This document shows positions 12,070-21,785 of a stretch of DNA of 64,000 nt, piece by piece. The notes under the pieces were generated by a model, which was given only the letters and a program-made list of their open reading frames with translations, was not told where the DNA came from and ran no database searches. Position 1 is the stretch's first letter, and each line of letters begins with the position of its first letter. The stretch spans positions 2,108,001-2,172,000 of the forward strand of contig NZ_BSUN01000001.1 of assembly GCF_030161615.1 (NCBI RefSeq). Direction: 5' to 3'. Position numbers and translations under genes: made by a program. The stretch comes from Demequina litorisediminis. Lineage in GTDB: Bacteria > Actinomycetota > Actinomycetes > Actinomycetales > Demequinaceae.

Positions 12070-15000
12070 ATGCGTCTTCGCGTTCCCGCCGTTGCTGCAC
12101 TGTCGCTGATCGGGGTGAGCGCGTTCGTCGCTGCCCCCGCTCAGGCAGCCGATGGCACAGTCTTTGCCGACGACCTTTTCATCTCCGAGTACGTCGAGGG
12201 AGGGGGCTTTAACAAGGCCCTCGAGATCTACAACGGCACCGATGCCGAGGTTGACCTCTCCGCCTACTCGATCGAGCCGTATCAGAACGGCACCACCACC
12301 CGCTCCGCGAGCATCGGTCTCGACGGCACGCTGGCGGCGGGCGACACGTACGTGGTGGCGAGCAATAACACCACGAGCACCAACGACGTGGCCGCGCTCG
12401 CGGACCTCACGTCCGGCTCCATCCAGTGGAACGGCGACGACGCCGTCACGCTGGTCAAGGCGGGCCAGATCATCGACGTCATGGGCATCATCGGCGAGCG
12501 GCCCTCGTGGGGCACCGACGTCACTCTGGTGCGTGACGCCGCCGTCTGCGCAGGCGTCACCACCTACGACGCATCGCAGTGGGACAGCCTTGCCAAGGAC
12601 ACCGTGACGGGCCTCGGCACGCACGAGTCGGTCTGCGGTCCCGCGGGTACCACCGGCCCCGGCGACGGTGACGGTGATGGCGATGGCGACGGAGACGGCG
12701 AGGTCACTCCCATCGGCGCCGTGCAGGGCGCTACCGACACCTCGCCGAGCGCGGGCCAGGAGGTCACCGTGGAGGGCGTCGTGGTCGGCGACTACCAGGG
12801 TGCCTCGAGCGCGGGAGCGCTGCGCGGCTTCTACGTGCAGAGCCGCGATGGCGAGCACGATGACGACCCGGCGACCTCGGAGGCGATCTTCGTCTTCAAC
12901 GCGGGCGCCGACGAGGTCGACCTCGGTGACGAGGTGTCCGTGACGGGGGCTGTCGCCGAGTACCAGGGCCAGACCCAGATTGCGAACGCCGCCGTCGAGA
13001 CGCTGTCCACGGGCGCCGAGGTGACGCCCACCGAGGTGTCGCTGCCGTTCACGGATGCCGCCGAGGCCGAGCGCTACGAGGGCATGCTTGTCACGTTCCC
13101 TGGTGAACTCACTGTGACCGAGATCTACCTGTTGGGTCGCTTCAACGAGGTGACGCTGTCCGGCATCGGCAAGGCTCGACCAGCCCACCGCCGTGGTGGA
13201 GCCGGGAGCCGAGGCCGCCGCGCTGCAGGCCAGCAACAACCTCGCCAAGATCAAGGTCGATGACGCCGTCAACCTCCAGAACGTGGACCCGATGGGCCGC
13301 GGCGGGGAGGCGCTCAGCGCCGAGAACACGCTCCGTGGTGGCGACACCGTCACCGGACTAACGGGTGTCATGACGTACACCTGGTCGGGCAACTCCGCCT
13401 CGGGCAACGCGTGGCGCGTGCGCCCCGTGAGCGCCGAGGCGGCAACGCCGGACTTCCAGGTGACCAACGCGCGACCGACCGCCGCGCCCGAGGTGGGCGG
13501 CGACATCAAGGTGGCAGCCTTCAACGTCCTCAACTACTTCCTCACCACGGACAGCGGCACCGTCTGCGGCCCCGAGGGCTTCAAGCAGGAGTGCCGCGGC
13601 GCGGACAGCGCCGAGGAACTCGACCGTCAGACGACCAAGGCTCGTCGAGGCGCTGGTGGCCCTCGACGCTGACGTGATCGGCATGGCCGAGCCTCGAGAA
13701 CACCACCGGAGTGGAGCCGCTGGCGGCGCTGGCCGAGGCGATGAATGCCGCGACCGACACCGACTCGTGGTCCTACGTCGACACCGGCATCGTCGGCACC
13801 GACACGATCAGGGTGGGTTTCCTGTACGACTCGGCGGCGGTCAGCGAGGTCGGCGACTTCGCCGTCCTCGACAACTCGGTGGACCCGTCGTTCGATGACG
13901 ACAACAACCGCCCGTCCGTGGCTCAGACGTTTGAGGACGAGGCGGGGGAGACCTTCACGGTGGTCGCCAACCACTGGAAGTCGAAGGGCTCCTGCCCGAG
14001 CTCCGGCGTGAACGCCGATGCGGGTGATGGCGCGAGCCTGCTGGAACGGTGCCCGGACCGCGGCCGCCGAGTCGCTCGTGGCCTGGCTCGACACGCACCC
14101 GACGGGCGTGGAGGACGATGACTACATCGTCACCGGCGACCTGAACTCGTACGGCCAGGAAGACCCGATCCAGGTGCTGCGCGACGCAGGCTACGTTGAG
14201 CCTCGGCGAGGACTACTCGTACGTGTTCGACGGCCAGTGGGGCTCGCTCGACTACGCCTTCGCCTCGGCGTCGATGTCCGCCCAGGTGACGGGCGCCGAG
14301 CACGTCCACATCAACGCGGACGAGCCGAGCGTTCTCGACTACAACACCGACTTCAAGTCGGCGTCGCAGATCGAGTCGCTGTACGCACCGGACATGTACC
14401 GTACGTCCGACCACGACCCGGCGCTCATCGGCCTGTCTCTCGGTGACGGGGAAACGCCAGCCGAGACCACGACCGTCCAAGTGTTGGGCACCAACGACTT
14501 CCACGGCCGCATCCTGCCCAACTTCGCCTCGGGCGAGGCGGGCGCCGCGGTCATGGCGGGCGCGGTCGACCAGGCTCCAGTCCGAGGACCCCAACTCGGT
14601 ATTCGCCGCGGCTGGCGACCTCATTGGCGCCTCGTCCTTCGCGAGCTCCGTGGCACAGGACAAGCCCACCATCGACGTGCTGAACGCCATGGGCCTCGAC
14701 GTGTCCGCGGTGGGTAACCACGAGTTCGACCAGGGCTACGACGACCTCACCGAGCGGGTCATGAACCCGGACGCGGAGATGGGCGGCGCCACCTGGGAGT
14801 ACCTCGGTGCCAATGTCCGTCTCCCGGATGGTTCGGCGGCGCTGCCCGAGACGTGGATGGCGACGTTCGACAACGGCACCGCGGACGAGTCGGACGATGT
14901 CCGCATCGGCTTCACCGGCGTCGTCACCGACGAGACCCCCACCTTGGTGTCGCCTGCTGGCATCGAGGGCCTCACCTTCGAGTCCGAGGCGGTGGCGGCC

Positions 15001-16740
15001 AACCGCTCCGCCGCGGTCCTTCAGGAGGAGGGCGCCGACGCGATCGTGCTGCTGGTTCACGAGGGCGCTCCCTCGTCGGAGTACGCGGACGCCGTCGATA
15101 CGAGCAACGACTTTGGCGCGATGCTCGCAGACCTCGACGACTCCATCGACGCGGTCATCTCCGGCCACACCCACATGCTGTACGACCACGAGGTTCCCGT
15201 GGCCGGCTGGACGGACCGAGACTTCGGCCGCCCCGTAGTCTCCTCGGGCCAGTACGGCATGAACCTCAACGAGCCTGGTCTTCGAGTTCGACAACACCAC
15301 CGGTGAACTCGCGGGCATCGACACCCGCGTGGTCGACCTCACCGAGACCCGCCAGGTGGACCCGGAATGCGAGGCCAAGGAGTCGGAGCCCTGCGCCACC
15401 GAACCCGTGTTCGCCGCCGACCCCGAGGTTCAGGCCATCGTGGACGCCGCCTCCGAGGCCTCTGAGGAGCCTCGGTGCGCGCGTCATCGGCGAGGTCAGC
15501 GAGCCGCTGTACCGGGCCCGCACGGCCACCGGCGTCCCCGGGTCCAGCCGTGGCGCCGAGTCGACCCTCGGCAACGCCGTGGCCGACGTCCAGGCTCTGG
15601 GCCACCCGTGACAACGGCGCGCAGATCGCGTTCATGAACCCCGGCGGCCTGCGCGCCGATCTGCTCGGGACCGCCGCTGGCACGGGTACCTACCCGTCGC
15701 CCGTGACCTACCGACAGGCGTACGACGTGCAGCCGTTCGGCAACACCCTGACGACGATGACCCTCACGGGCCAGCAGATCGCCAGCGTGCTCGAGGAGCA
15801 GTGGCAGCCGGGCGAGACCCGGCCGTTCCTCGCTCGGTGTGTCCGAGGGCTTCGAGTACACCTATGACCCCGACGCCGCCGAGGGCGAGCACGTCCTTCA
15901 GATGTGGCTTGACGGCGAGCGGGTGGATCTCGACGCGGAGTACACGATCGTCACCAACTCGTTCCTCGCGAGCGGCGGCGACGGCTTCTCCACCTTCGCG
16001 GACGGTGCCAACGCCACCGATACGGCGCGTGTGGACTCCGACATCATGGTGGGCTACCTCGCCGCGAACGGATCGCTGGGCACCTTGTACGACCAGCGCG
16101 CCATCGGCGTCAACACGGAGTCGCTGACGGTCGGCGCGGGCGACGAGCCTCACGTTCGACCTGTCCTCGCTGATGTTCACCGGTGCGCCCGACAAGGTGG
16201 ACCAGAACGTCGTCGTGTCCCTCGACGGCACCGAGTTGGGGACCTTCCCGGTGACCAACACGCTGCCCACCGACCTGTTCGATGAGCAGGGCACCGCGAC
16301 GGCAACCGTCACGATCCCGGCCGATGCCGAGGGCGAGACGGTCCTCACCGTCGAGGGCGACGTGACGGGAACCTCCTTCCCGATCGCGCTCACCGTCGAG
16401 GGTGCCGAGCCCGTCGAGCGGGTCTGCAAGGTCTCGTATGACATTCACGGTCAGTGGCCCGGCGGGTTCATCTCGCAGGCTGTGGATCACCAACACCGGT
16501 GAGGAGACCATCAACGGCTGGGAGTTGGGCTGGGAGTTCACGGCGGGCGAGAAGGTCGGCAACGGCTGGTCCGGCGTGTGGAGCCAGGACGGCGCGGCCG
16601 TCACGGTCGACTCGATGCCGTGGAATGGCACCCTGCGTCCCGGCCAGTCGGTGACGATCGGCTTCGTGGGTCAGTCCTCGGTCAACGCCACGGACGTCAC
16701 GGAGTTCACGCTCAACGGCGAGGCCTGCACGGCCTCCTAA
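12070..16740 (+). CDS. Secreted multidomain nuclease/5'-nucleotidase with C-terminal CBM2
   Basis: About 1,550 residues once repaired. Domains in order: Sec signal peptide (cleavage after APAQA, residue 26); lamin-tail-like domain (LFISEYVEGGGFNKALEIYN); Gly-Asp repeat linker; OB-like ExeM/NucH domain; endonuclease/exonuclease/phosphatase domain (VAAFNVLNYF, IGMAELENTT, IVTGDLNSYG, TSDHDPALIG); calcineurin-like metallophosphatase (LGTNDFHGRI, AAGDLIGAS, VGNHEFDQGY, ISGHTHMLY); 5'-nucleotidase C-terminal domain (MNPGGLRADLLG); and CBM2 (GWELGWEFTAGEKVGNGWSG). Expected action: cut extracellular DNA, then dephosphorylate nucleotides, while bound to cellulose. AGCT-sites near 13173, 13640, 13692, 14037, 14197, 14575, 15274, 15470, 15594, 15832 (two bases lost), 16149 and 16480 break the frame. 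Each repair restores a family motif. Start ATG 12070 has AGGGAG upstream. Confidence 0.9.
12657..12702 (+). repeat. Gly-Asp repeat linker in the secreted nuclease
   Basis: Hexameric DNA repeat GGCGAC/GGTGAT coding a run of alternating Gly and Asp (about six GD units) between the lamin-tail-like and OB-like domains. It is an acidic flexible linker that may also bind calcium outside the cell. Codon variation among the units shows it is not a fresh slippage product. Confidence 0.8.
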
Positions 16741-16746
16741 CCACGC

Positions 16747-16790
16747 ACGGAGGGCCGATGCGGATGGCGACATCCGCATCGGCCCTCCGT
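16747..16790. terminator. Bidirectional hairpin containing GGCCGATGCG
   Basis: A perfect 20-bp stem (16747-16766 with 16771-16790) and 4-base loop between two convergent genes. Both arms carry the octamer GGCCGATG or its complement. It is placed to end transcription from both sides. Confidence 0.85.
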
Positions 16791-16795
16791 CGTGT

Positions 16796-17206
16796 CTAGG
16801 GCTTGTACAGCGGGTCCGATGGCCCGCCGTAGCCGGGGTTGCCGAGCGTCGTGAAGCCGCCCTCGTGGTCGGACGGCTGGTAGCGCTGGAAGAACGACTG
16901 CGAGTGCTCCATGCCGCGCTGCTGTGCCATCACCCAGACCGCGTCGAAGCGTCCCTCCTCGAGGGTGACGAAGCCGTCGAAGCAGACGGCGATGAGTTCG
17001 GCACTGGACTCGCGCAGGTGGGCGCGTGCATGGATGAGGCTGTCCTCAAGCGTGTCGGAGGCGAACCGTGCCATGGTGCGTTTGCCGTCGGCTGCCTCCT
17101 CGACCGCGAACGCGACCACGGGGCCGTCGGGGGCCGACGCAATGCCGTGATCGAGGGTGAGGAGGGCCAGTTGGTGCAGGCGCTGGCTGCCGGGAATCTC
17201 GGTCAT
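16796..17206 (-). CDS. Hypothetical protein, 136 residues
   Basis: I do not recognise this protein. It starts MTEIPGSQRLHQLALLTLD and has no signal peptide or membrane helix. It reads as a small globular alpha/beta domain (VVAFAVEEAADGKRTMARFASD, LIAVCFDGFVTLEEGRFDAVWVMAQQRG), ending in a Gly/Pro-rich tail. The mid-region FDGFVTLEEGRFDAVWVMAQ suggests a sheet similar to those in small conserved actinobacterial proteins of unknown function. It has good codon usage, an intact frame, and sits alone between a terminator and the divergent cysteine desulfurase gene. Confidence 0.75.
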   Translation of the reverse strand: MTEIPGSQRLHQLALLTLDHGIASAPDGPVVAFAVEEAADGKRTMARFASDTLEDSLIHARAHLRESSAELIAVCFDGFVTLEEGRFDAVWVMAQQRGMEHSQSFFQRYQPSDHEGGFTTLGNPGYGGPSDPLYKP

Positions 17207-17244
17207 GCGGCCACGGTATCGCGGCGCTTCCTACACTGGACGCC

Positions 17245-18408
17245 GTGACCTACCTCGACCACGCCGCCACCACGCCGATGCTGCCCGCGGCACGCGAGGC
17301 GTGGCTCGAGGCGTCCGCGCAGGTGGGCAACGCCTCAGCCCTGCACGGCGCGGGGCGCAGGGCACGCGCGATCGTCGAGGAGGCGCGCGAGCGGCTGGCC
17401 CTCGCGCTCGGCGCCCATCCCACCGAGGTGATCTGGACCTCGGGAGGCACGGAGGCGGACAACCTCGCCCTCAAGGGTCTGTACTGGGCGCGGCGAGACC
17501 ACGATGCGGCGCTCACGCGGGTCGTGACGAGCGCGATCGAACACCACGCCGGCCTCGATCCCGTGCGCTGGCTCGCGGCACACGAGGGTGCCGATGCCGT
17601 CGAGGTCGGGGTGGACGCGGCGGGCGTCGTCGACGTCGCGGGCGTCGCCGCGGCGCTCGCGGACGCTCCCACCGCGCTCGTGAGCGTCATGTGGGCAAAC
17701 AACGAGGTGGGCACCGTGCAGCCCGTGGCCGAGGTGGTGGCAGCCGCCGCACGCCACGGTGTTCCCGTGCACTCGGACGCGATCCAGGCGGTGGGGCACC
17801 TTCCCCTCCATTTCGCGGACTCCGGGCTCGCGACGCTCGCGCTGTCCGCACACAAGGTGGGCGGCCCCGTGGGGGTGGGGGCGCTGCTGGTGCGCCGCGA
17901 CGCGCGCCTGACGCCCGTGGTGCACGGCGGGGGACAGGAACGCTCCGTCCGGTCGGGCACCCTCGACCCCGCAGGCGCGATCGCGGCGGCCGTCGCCGTC
18001 GAGGAAGCGGTGGCGGCGATGGAAGGCGAGGCCGCGCGCCTGCGCGCCCTGCAAGCGGACCTCGAGGCGCGCATCGGCTCCGCCGTCGACCGGGTGACCG
18101 TCTCCGGGCCGCCGCCGGGGCCAGGGCGGCTGCCAGGCATCGTGCACCTGGTGGCGCCGGGAGCGGCGGGTGAGGCGATGCTGTACGTCCTCGACAGTCA
18201 TGGCGTCGAGGTCTCGAACGGTTCCGCATGCGTGGCGGGAGTGGTGCAAGCCAGTCATGTGGTCGCGGCCATGGGCAGATCGGACGCGGACGCAGCGTCG
18301 ACCTTACGTATCTCGATGGGAGCCACCACCACGGCGGACGACCTCGACGCCCTGATGGCGGTGCTGCCCGACGCCGTCGCTCGGGCGCGAAGGGTCGCGA
18401 ACCGATAA
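17245..18408 (+). CDS. Cysteine desulfurase (IscS/NifS family)
   Basis: PLP-dependent class V aminotransferase-fold enzyme, 387 residues, releasing sulfur from cysteine for Fe-S or thio-tRNA synthesis. MTYLDHAATTPM is the classic N-terminus; TSGGTEADNLALKG, SAIEHH, SVMWANNEVGTVQP, HSDAIQAVGHLP and the PLP lysine in LSAHKVGGPVG follow in order. The catalytic Cys lies in SNGSACVAGV (families usually read SGSACTSG), with the substrate Arg in LRISMGATTT. Start GTG 17245. In actinobacteria this enzyme is commonly linked to etfBA and to the tRNA thiolase mnmA; mnmA is not in this window. The frame is intact. Confidence 0.92.
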   Translation: MTYLDHAATTPMLPAAREAWLEASAQVGNASALHGAGRRARAIVEEARERLALALGAHPTEVIWTSGGTEADNLALKGLYWARRDHDAALTRVVTSAIEHHAGLDPVRWLAAHEGADAVEVGVDAAGVVDVAGVAAALADAPTALVSVMWANNEVGTVQPVAEVVAAAARHGVPVHSDAIQAVGHLPLHFADSGLATLALSAHKVGGPVGVGALLVRRDARLTPVVHGGGQERSVRSGTLDPAGAIAAAVAVEEAVAAMEGEAARLRALQADLEARIGSAVDRVTVSGPPPGPGRLPGIVHLVAPGAAGEAMLYVLDSHGVEVSNGSACVAGVVQASHVVAAMGRSDADAASTLRISMGATTTADDLDALMAVLPDAVARARRVANR

Positions 18409-18460
18409 CATCCCTGGTTCTCGCCGTGCACTGCGGCTGACGCCGTCGTACGTTGAAACC

Positions 18461-19059
18461 ATGAGGATCCTGCTGGCGGGAGCGACGGGCGTCATCGGCG
18501 CGCGGCTCGTGCCGCTCATGATCGGGGCCGGCCACGAGGTCGTGGGCATCACTCGCACCCCGTCCAAGGCTGCGCTCCTCGCGGCGGCGGGGGCCACTCC
18601 CATCGTCGCGGATGTGATGGACAGGGCGGCCATGCTCACCCTCGCCCATGAACACCACCCCGACCTGGTCATGCATCAGGCCACCAACCTGCCCGACCGG
18701 AAGTCGGCGTTGTTGCTCAAGGCTCGAGGCCTCGGTCGCGTGCGGACCGTGGGAACCGATGCGCTCGTCGCCGCCGCATCGGCCGTCGACGCTCGGGTGA
18801 TGGCCCAGTCGGTGGCCTTTCCCCTGCCGGGGCTCGCGCAGCGGGCCGTGGACTACCTCGAGGCGGCCGTCGATTCCGTGGACGGGCTCACCATCCGGTA
18901 CGGGCTGTTCTACGGGCCCGGCACGTGGACGGAACAGGCTCCGCGAAGCGACCACCGCGTGCACATCGACACCGCTGCGGCCGCCACCATGGAGGCTTCT
19001 CGACGCGCCCGGAGGGGTGGTCGAGGTGCGCGACGAGGGTGTTACTCGGCTGAGATGAG
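18461..19059 (+). CDS. NAD-dependent epimerase/dehydratase family protein (short)
   Basis: Rossmann protein of the extended SDR type: MRILLAGATGVIGARLVPLMIGAGHEVVGITR has the GxxGxxG NAD(P) site. HPDLVMHQATNLPD, VGTDALVAAASA, MAQSVAFPLPG and IRYGLFYGPGTW follow. The protein is short, about 198 residues, against roughly 300 for most relatives, so the substrate domain is reduced. AGCT-sites near 18720 and 18735 compensate one another (LKLEELGRVRTVG); others near 18950 and 19013 need repair, plus a probable G loss near 18957. The repaired gene ends VRDEGVTRLR at TGA 19057-19059 and so overlaps the convergent peptidase gene by 18 bases. The tail reconstruction is the least certain part. Confidence 0.7.
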
Positions 19060-20026
19060 GCCCCGGTCGACGGCCTCGATGAGCGCGGCCTTCGCGTTCA
19101 CGATGCCGTTGCCGAGACCGGCGCGCCCGTCCGGGTTGTCGGCGGTCTCGGTGATGAGGTCGATGACTTCCTCACTCGGGACGCCTGCCGAGATGAGCCT
19201 GGGCCGCCACGCCCGCCACGAGAGGGGCGGCCATCGACGTGCCTGCCATCGTGGCGTAGCCGTCCGAGCCCTCGGGGAACATTGTGGTGGGGTAGGTGGG
19301 CACCGTCGAGAGGATGTCGACCCCCGGCGCCGCGACCGCGCGCGCGTCGCCCACGTTCGAGAAGTACGCGGCCGCGCCCGCCTTGTTCGACGCATTGACC
19401 ACGAGGACGTGCACGCCGAAGCGGTACTGCTGACCCACCTCGCCCGCGTTGCCCGAGGCGGCGACCACCACCACGCCCGCCTCGTCGGCACGGGTGATCG
19501 CGTCGTTGACGGGGCCGCCCTTCTCGATGCGGCCCAGCAAGCCCGTCTCGTCGAGCGACAGGTTGATGACGTCCGCGCCGTGCTCGACGGCCCAGTCGAT
19601 GCCTTCGGCGATCGACTCGTTCGAGCCGGCGCCGTCGGCGTTCAACGCGCGGATGGGCATGATCTTGGCCAGCGGCGCTGCGCCGATGGTGCCGTAGTCG
19701 TTGGCCGCGGCGGCAGCGATGCCCGCAACGTGCGTGCCGTGGCCGTTCTCGTCCTTGGCCTTACGGTCGCCATCGACGAGGTCGATGCCGCGCACCATCT
19801 GGCGGCGGAGGTCCCGGTGGCCGTCGTCCACACCCGTGTCGACGATCGCGATGACCACGCCGTCGCCCGTCGCGTACTCCCACGAATCACGTGACCCCAC
19901 GGCGTCCAGACCCCACTGTTCGTCGACGCGCGGATCCTGCGCGTTGACGGGGTCGGACGATGCCGCGCACGAAGACAACAGGACGGCGCCGAGAATGACG
20001 GCGGTAGCAGGCAGGATGCGACGCAT
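19042..20026 (-). CDS. Subtilisin-like serine protease (S8), lipoprotein
   Basis: Membrane-anchored extracellular S8 peptidase, about 327 residues. The N-terminus MRRILPATAVILGAVLLSSC is a lipoprotein signal with its Cys at residue 20. The catalytic triad is clear: Asp in VIAIVDTGVDDGH, His in NGHGTHVAGIAAA and Ser in MAGTSMAAPLVAG; the oxyanion Asn lies in VVAASGNAGEV. There is no long propeptide, only about 20 residues between the Cys and the catalytic domain. An AGCT-site near 19197 shifts the frame just after the catalytic Ser; repair gives AAQLISAGVPSEEVIDLITETADN, the normal last helix, and the stop at 19042. It overlaps the epimerase-like gene tail to tail. Confidence 0.92.
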
Positions 20027-20171
20027 GGCGGATATTGTTCCACGCCTGGGTGACCTGCGGGGGGCTATCGGGTGCCGCGTGGCGGTTTCGCGCGAGCGTC
20101 TTCGCACCGTGGCCGCGACAGTGGCATCCCTCTGGCAGGGTAGAAGCATCCCGCGCGCCCAGGAGGCCACC

Positions 20172-20893
20172 ATGCTTGATGCCCTTCCCGACCCCCAGTC
20201 ACATCTCGCGAATGCGCGGGACCTGGCCGACGCCTCCGCCAGGCTGAGCCCTGGCATCGTGTATCGCTCGGACGCCCCGGCCGAGGGAGACGAGCCGCCC
20301 GCAGGGATCGCACCCTGGCCCCCGGCCACGGTGCTCGACCTGCGTGGCACGGCGGAGAAGGCGCGCGCTCACGCGCTCGCGGACGTGGCCCGCGTCGTCG
20401 ACCTGCCCGTGCTTGACGAGGCCGACCTGACGGGTGAACGCGCGCGCGAGACCACGATGTCGCTCGAGTCGCTCTACGCGCGGATGACCGAGGGTGCCTC
20501 CGCGGCCGCCCTCACGCGCGCCGTCGAGGTGATCTCCCGCTCCGATGGTCCGGTGCTCGTGCACTGCTCGGCTGGCAAGGACCGCACCGGAGTCCTCTCC
20601 GCGCTGGTGTTGGTGCTACTTGGGGTGGAACGGCAGGACATCGTCGACGACTACACGCGGACCGCCGCGCACATGCCCGCTGTCCTTGCCCGCATGCTGC
20701 GCGGCGTTCCCCGGAGTTTGCCGCCGCCGCGACGGGGCAGATGCCGAGCGAGGTTCTCGATGCGCCCCGCTACGCCATGCAGTTCGTGCTGGATAGGTGG
20801 GAGCACGAGGGTGGCGTCGAGGCCTGGTACCTCGCCCATGGTGGCGACCGTGCCACCCTTGCCAGGCTCAGGGCGAGGCTACTGGCCGCCTGA
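20172..20893 (+). CDS. Tyrosine/serine protein phosphatase (PtpB-like)
   Basis: Dual-specificity phosphatase of the actinobacterial PtpB/Y_phosphatase3 type, about 240 residues. The active site VLVHCSAGKDRTGVLSALV holds the Cys-x5-Arg loop, with the following KDRTG Asp typical of this family. SPGIVYRSDAPAE and ATVLDLRG near the N-terminus are also family features. Start ATG 20172 has AGGAGG 5 bases upstream. Near 20720 CCCCGGAGTTTGCC stands for CCCCGGAGCTTTGCC, an AGCT-site that lost a C; repair gives VPRSFAAAATGQMPSEVLDAPRYAMQFVLDRW and the TGA at 20891. It may act on phosphotyrosine or phosphoinositide; sequence cannot decide. Confidence 0.88.
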
Positions 20894-20914
20894 ACCGCGG
20901 CATCGGCCACCTAT

Positions 20915-20957
20915 GCGAAAGGCCCGGCACCCCGCCAGGGGAGCCGGGCCTTTCGCG
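20915..20957. terminator. Hairpin between phosphatase and bcp
   Basis: The inverted repeat GCGAAAGGCCCGGC...GCCGGGCCTTTCGC lies between two convergent genes, ending a few bases before the bcp stop. The A and T tracts at its base make it suitable for termination on both strands. Confidence 0.8.
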
Positions 20958-20964
20958 AGCGTGG

Positions 20965-21439
20965 CTACGCGTCGACGCCGAGCCTCGCGGCGGACGCGCG
21001 CGACGTGGCCGGTGGCCTTGACGTTGTACAGGGCCAGTTCGACCTTGCCCTCGGGGTCGACGACGATGGTCGAGCGGATCGAGCCCACGATGGTCTTGCC
21101 GTAGTTCATCTTCTCGCCCCAGGCGCCGTACGTCTCCTGGATGGAGGTTTCCGGGTCCGAGACCAGGGAGAAGGTCAGGCCCTCGGCCTCGCGGAACTGT
21201 GCGAGCTTCTCCGGCGAGTCCTTCGAGATGCCCACCACCTCGTAACCCTTCGCCTGCAGCGCGTCCAGGGAGTCGCGGAAGTCGCAGGCTTCGGTGGTGC
21301 AGCCGGGGGTCATCGCGGCCGGGTAGAAGTACAAGATGACGTGCTTGCCGCGCTGCTCTGACAGGGTGAAAGTGCCCTGGTCGGTGGTGGCGGTGAAGTC
21401 GGGGGCGGTGTCGCCGATGCTCAGCCGGGTGTCGCTCAT
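20965..21439 (-). CDS. bcp: Thioredoxin-dependent thiol peroxidase (Bcp/PrxQ)
   Basis: Atypical 2-Cys peroxiredoxin, 157 residues, reducing H2O2 and organic hydroperoxides with thioredoxin. IGDTAPDFTATTDQGTF and VILYFYPAAMTPGCTTEACDFRD hold the peroxidatic Cys (in TPGCT) and the resolving Cys five residues on (TEACDF). GISKDSPEKLAQF, FSLVSDPE and STIVVDPEGKV are typical. An AGCT-site near 20983 breaks the last codons; repaired, the protein ends HVARVRRELGVDA with TAG at 20965. The AGCT in KLAQF is unaltered. Confidence 0.95.
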
Positions 21440-21538
21440 GGGTCCACGGTATCGTCGCTCCAGTGGCGGCTGAGGCCGATTTCGCGCTGGTCGAAACTGG
21501 TGCTACAGTTGATTCTCGCACCGCACAGAAGCGCGCAT

Positions 21539-21612
<74 letters not shown>

Positions 21613-21614
21613 GT

Positions 21615-21646
21615 GAAGGCCCGGTTCCAGATGGAACCGGGCCTTC
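21615..21646 (+). terminator. Hairpin after tRNA-Lys
   Basis: Perfect 14-bp stem (GAAGGCCCGGTTCC with its complement) and loop AGAT, starting three bases after the tRNA CCA. Typical placement for tRNA transcript termination. Confidence 0.85.
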
Positions 21647-21785
21647 GTCGTTTCCGGGCGGCCGATGCGCCGGTACGGGCCGTTGCCGTCTCACCGTGGC
21701 GGGGCGTGCGCCACCGTGTCTTAGGGTGTCGGAGGCGAACGCATCGGCGTGGGTCCGACGTCGCCTGAAGGAGCGCCGCGACACC

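Noticed and set aside
12657-12702. Tandem repeat as a CRISPR or phase-variable repeat
   Set aside because: The unit is six bases with synonymous variation and encodes an in-frame Gly-Asp linker; there are no spacers.
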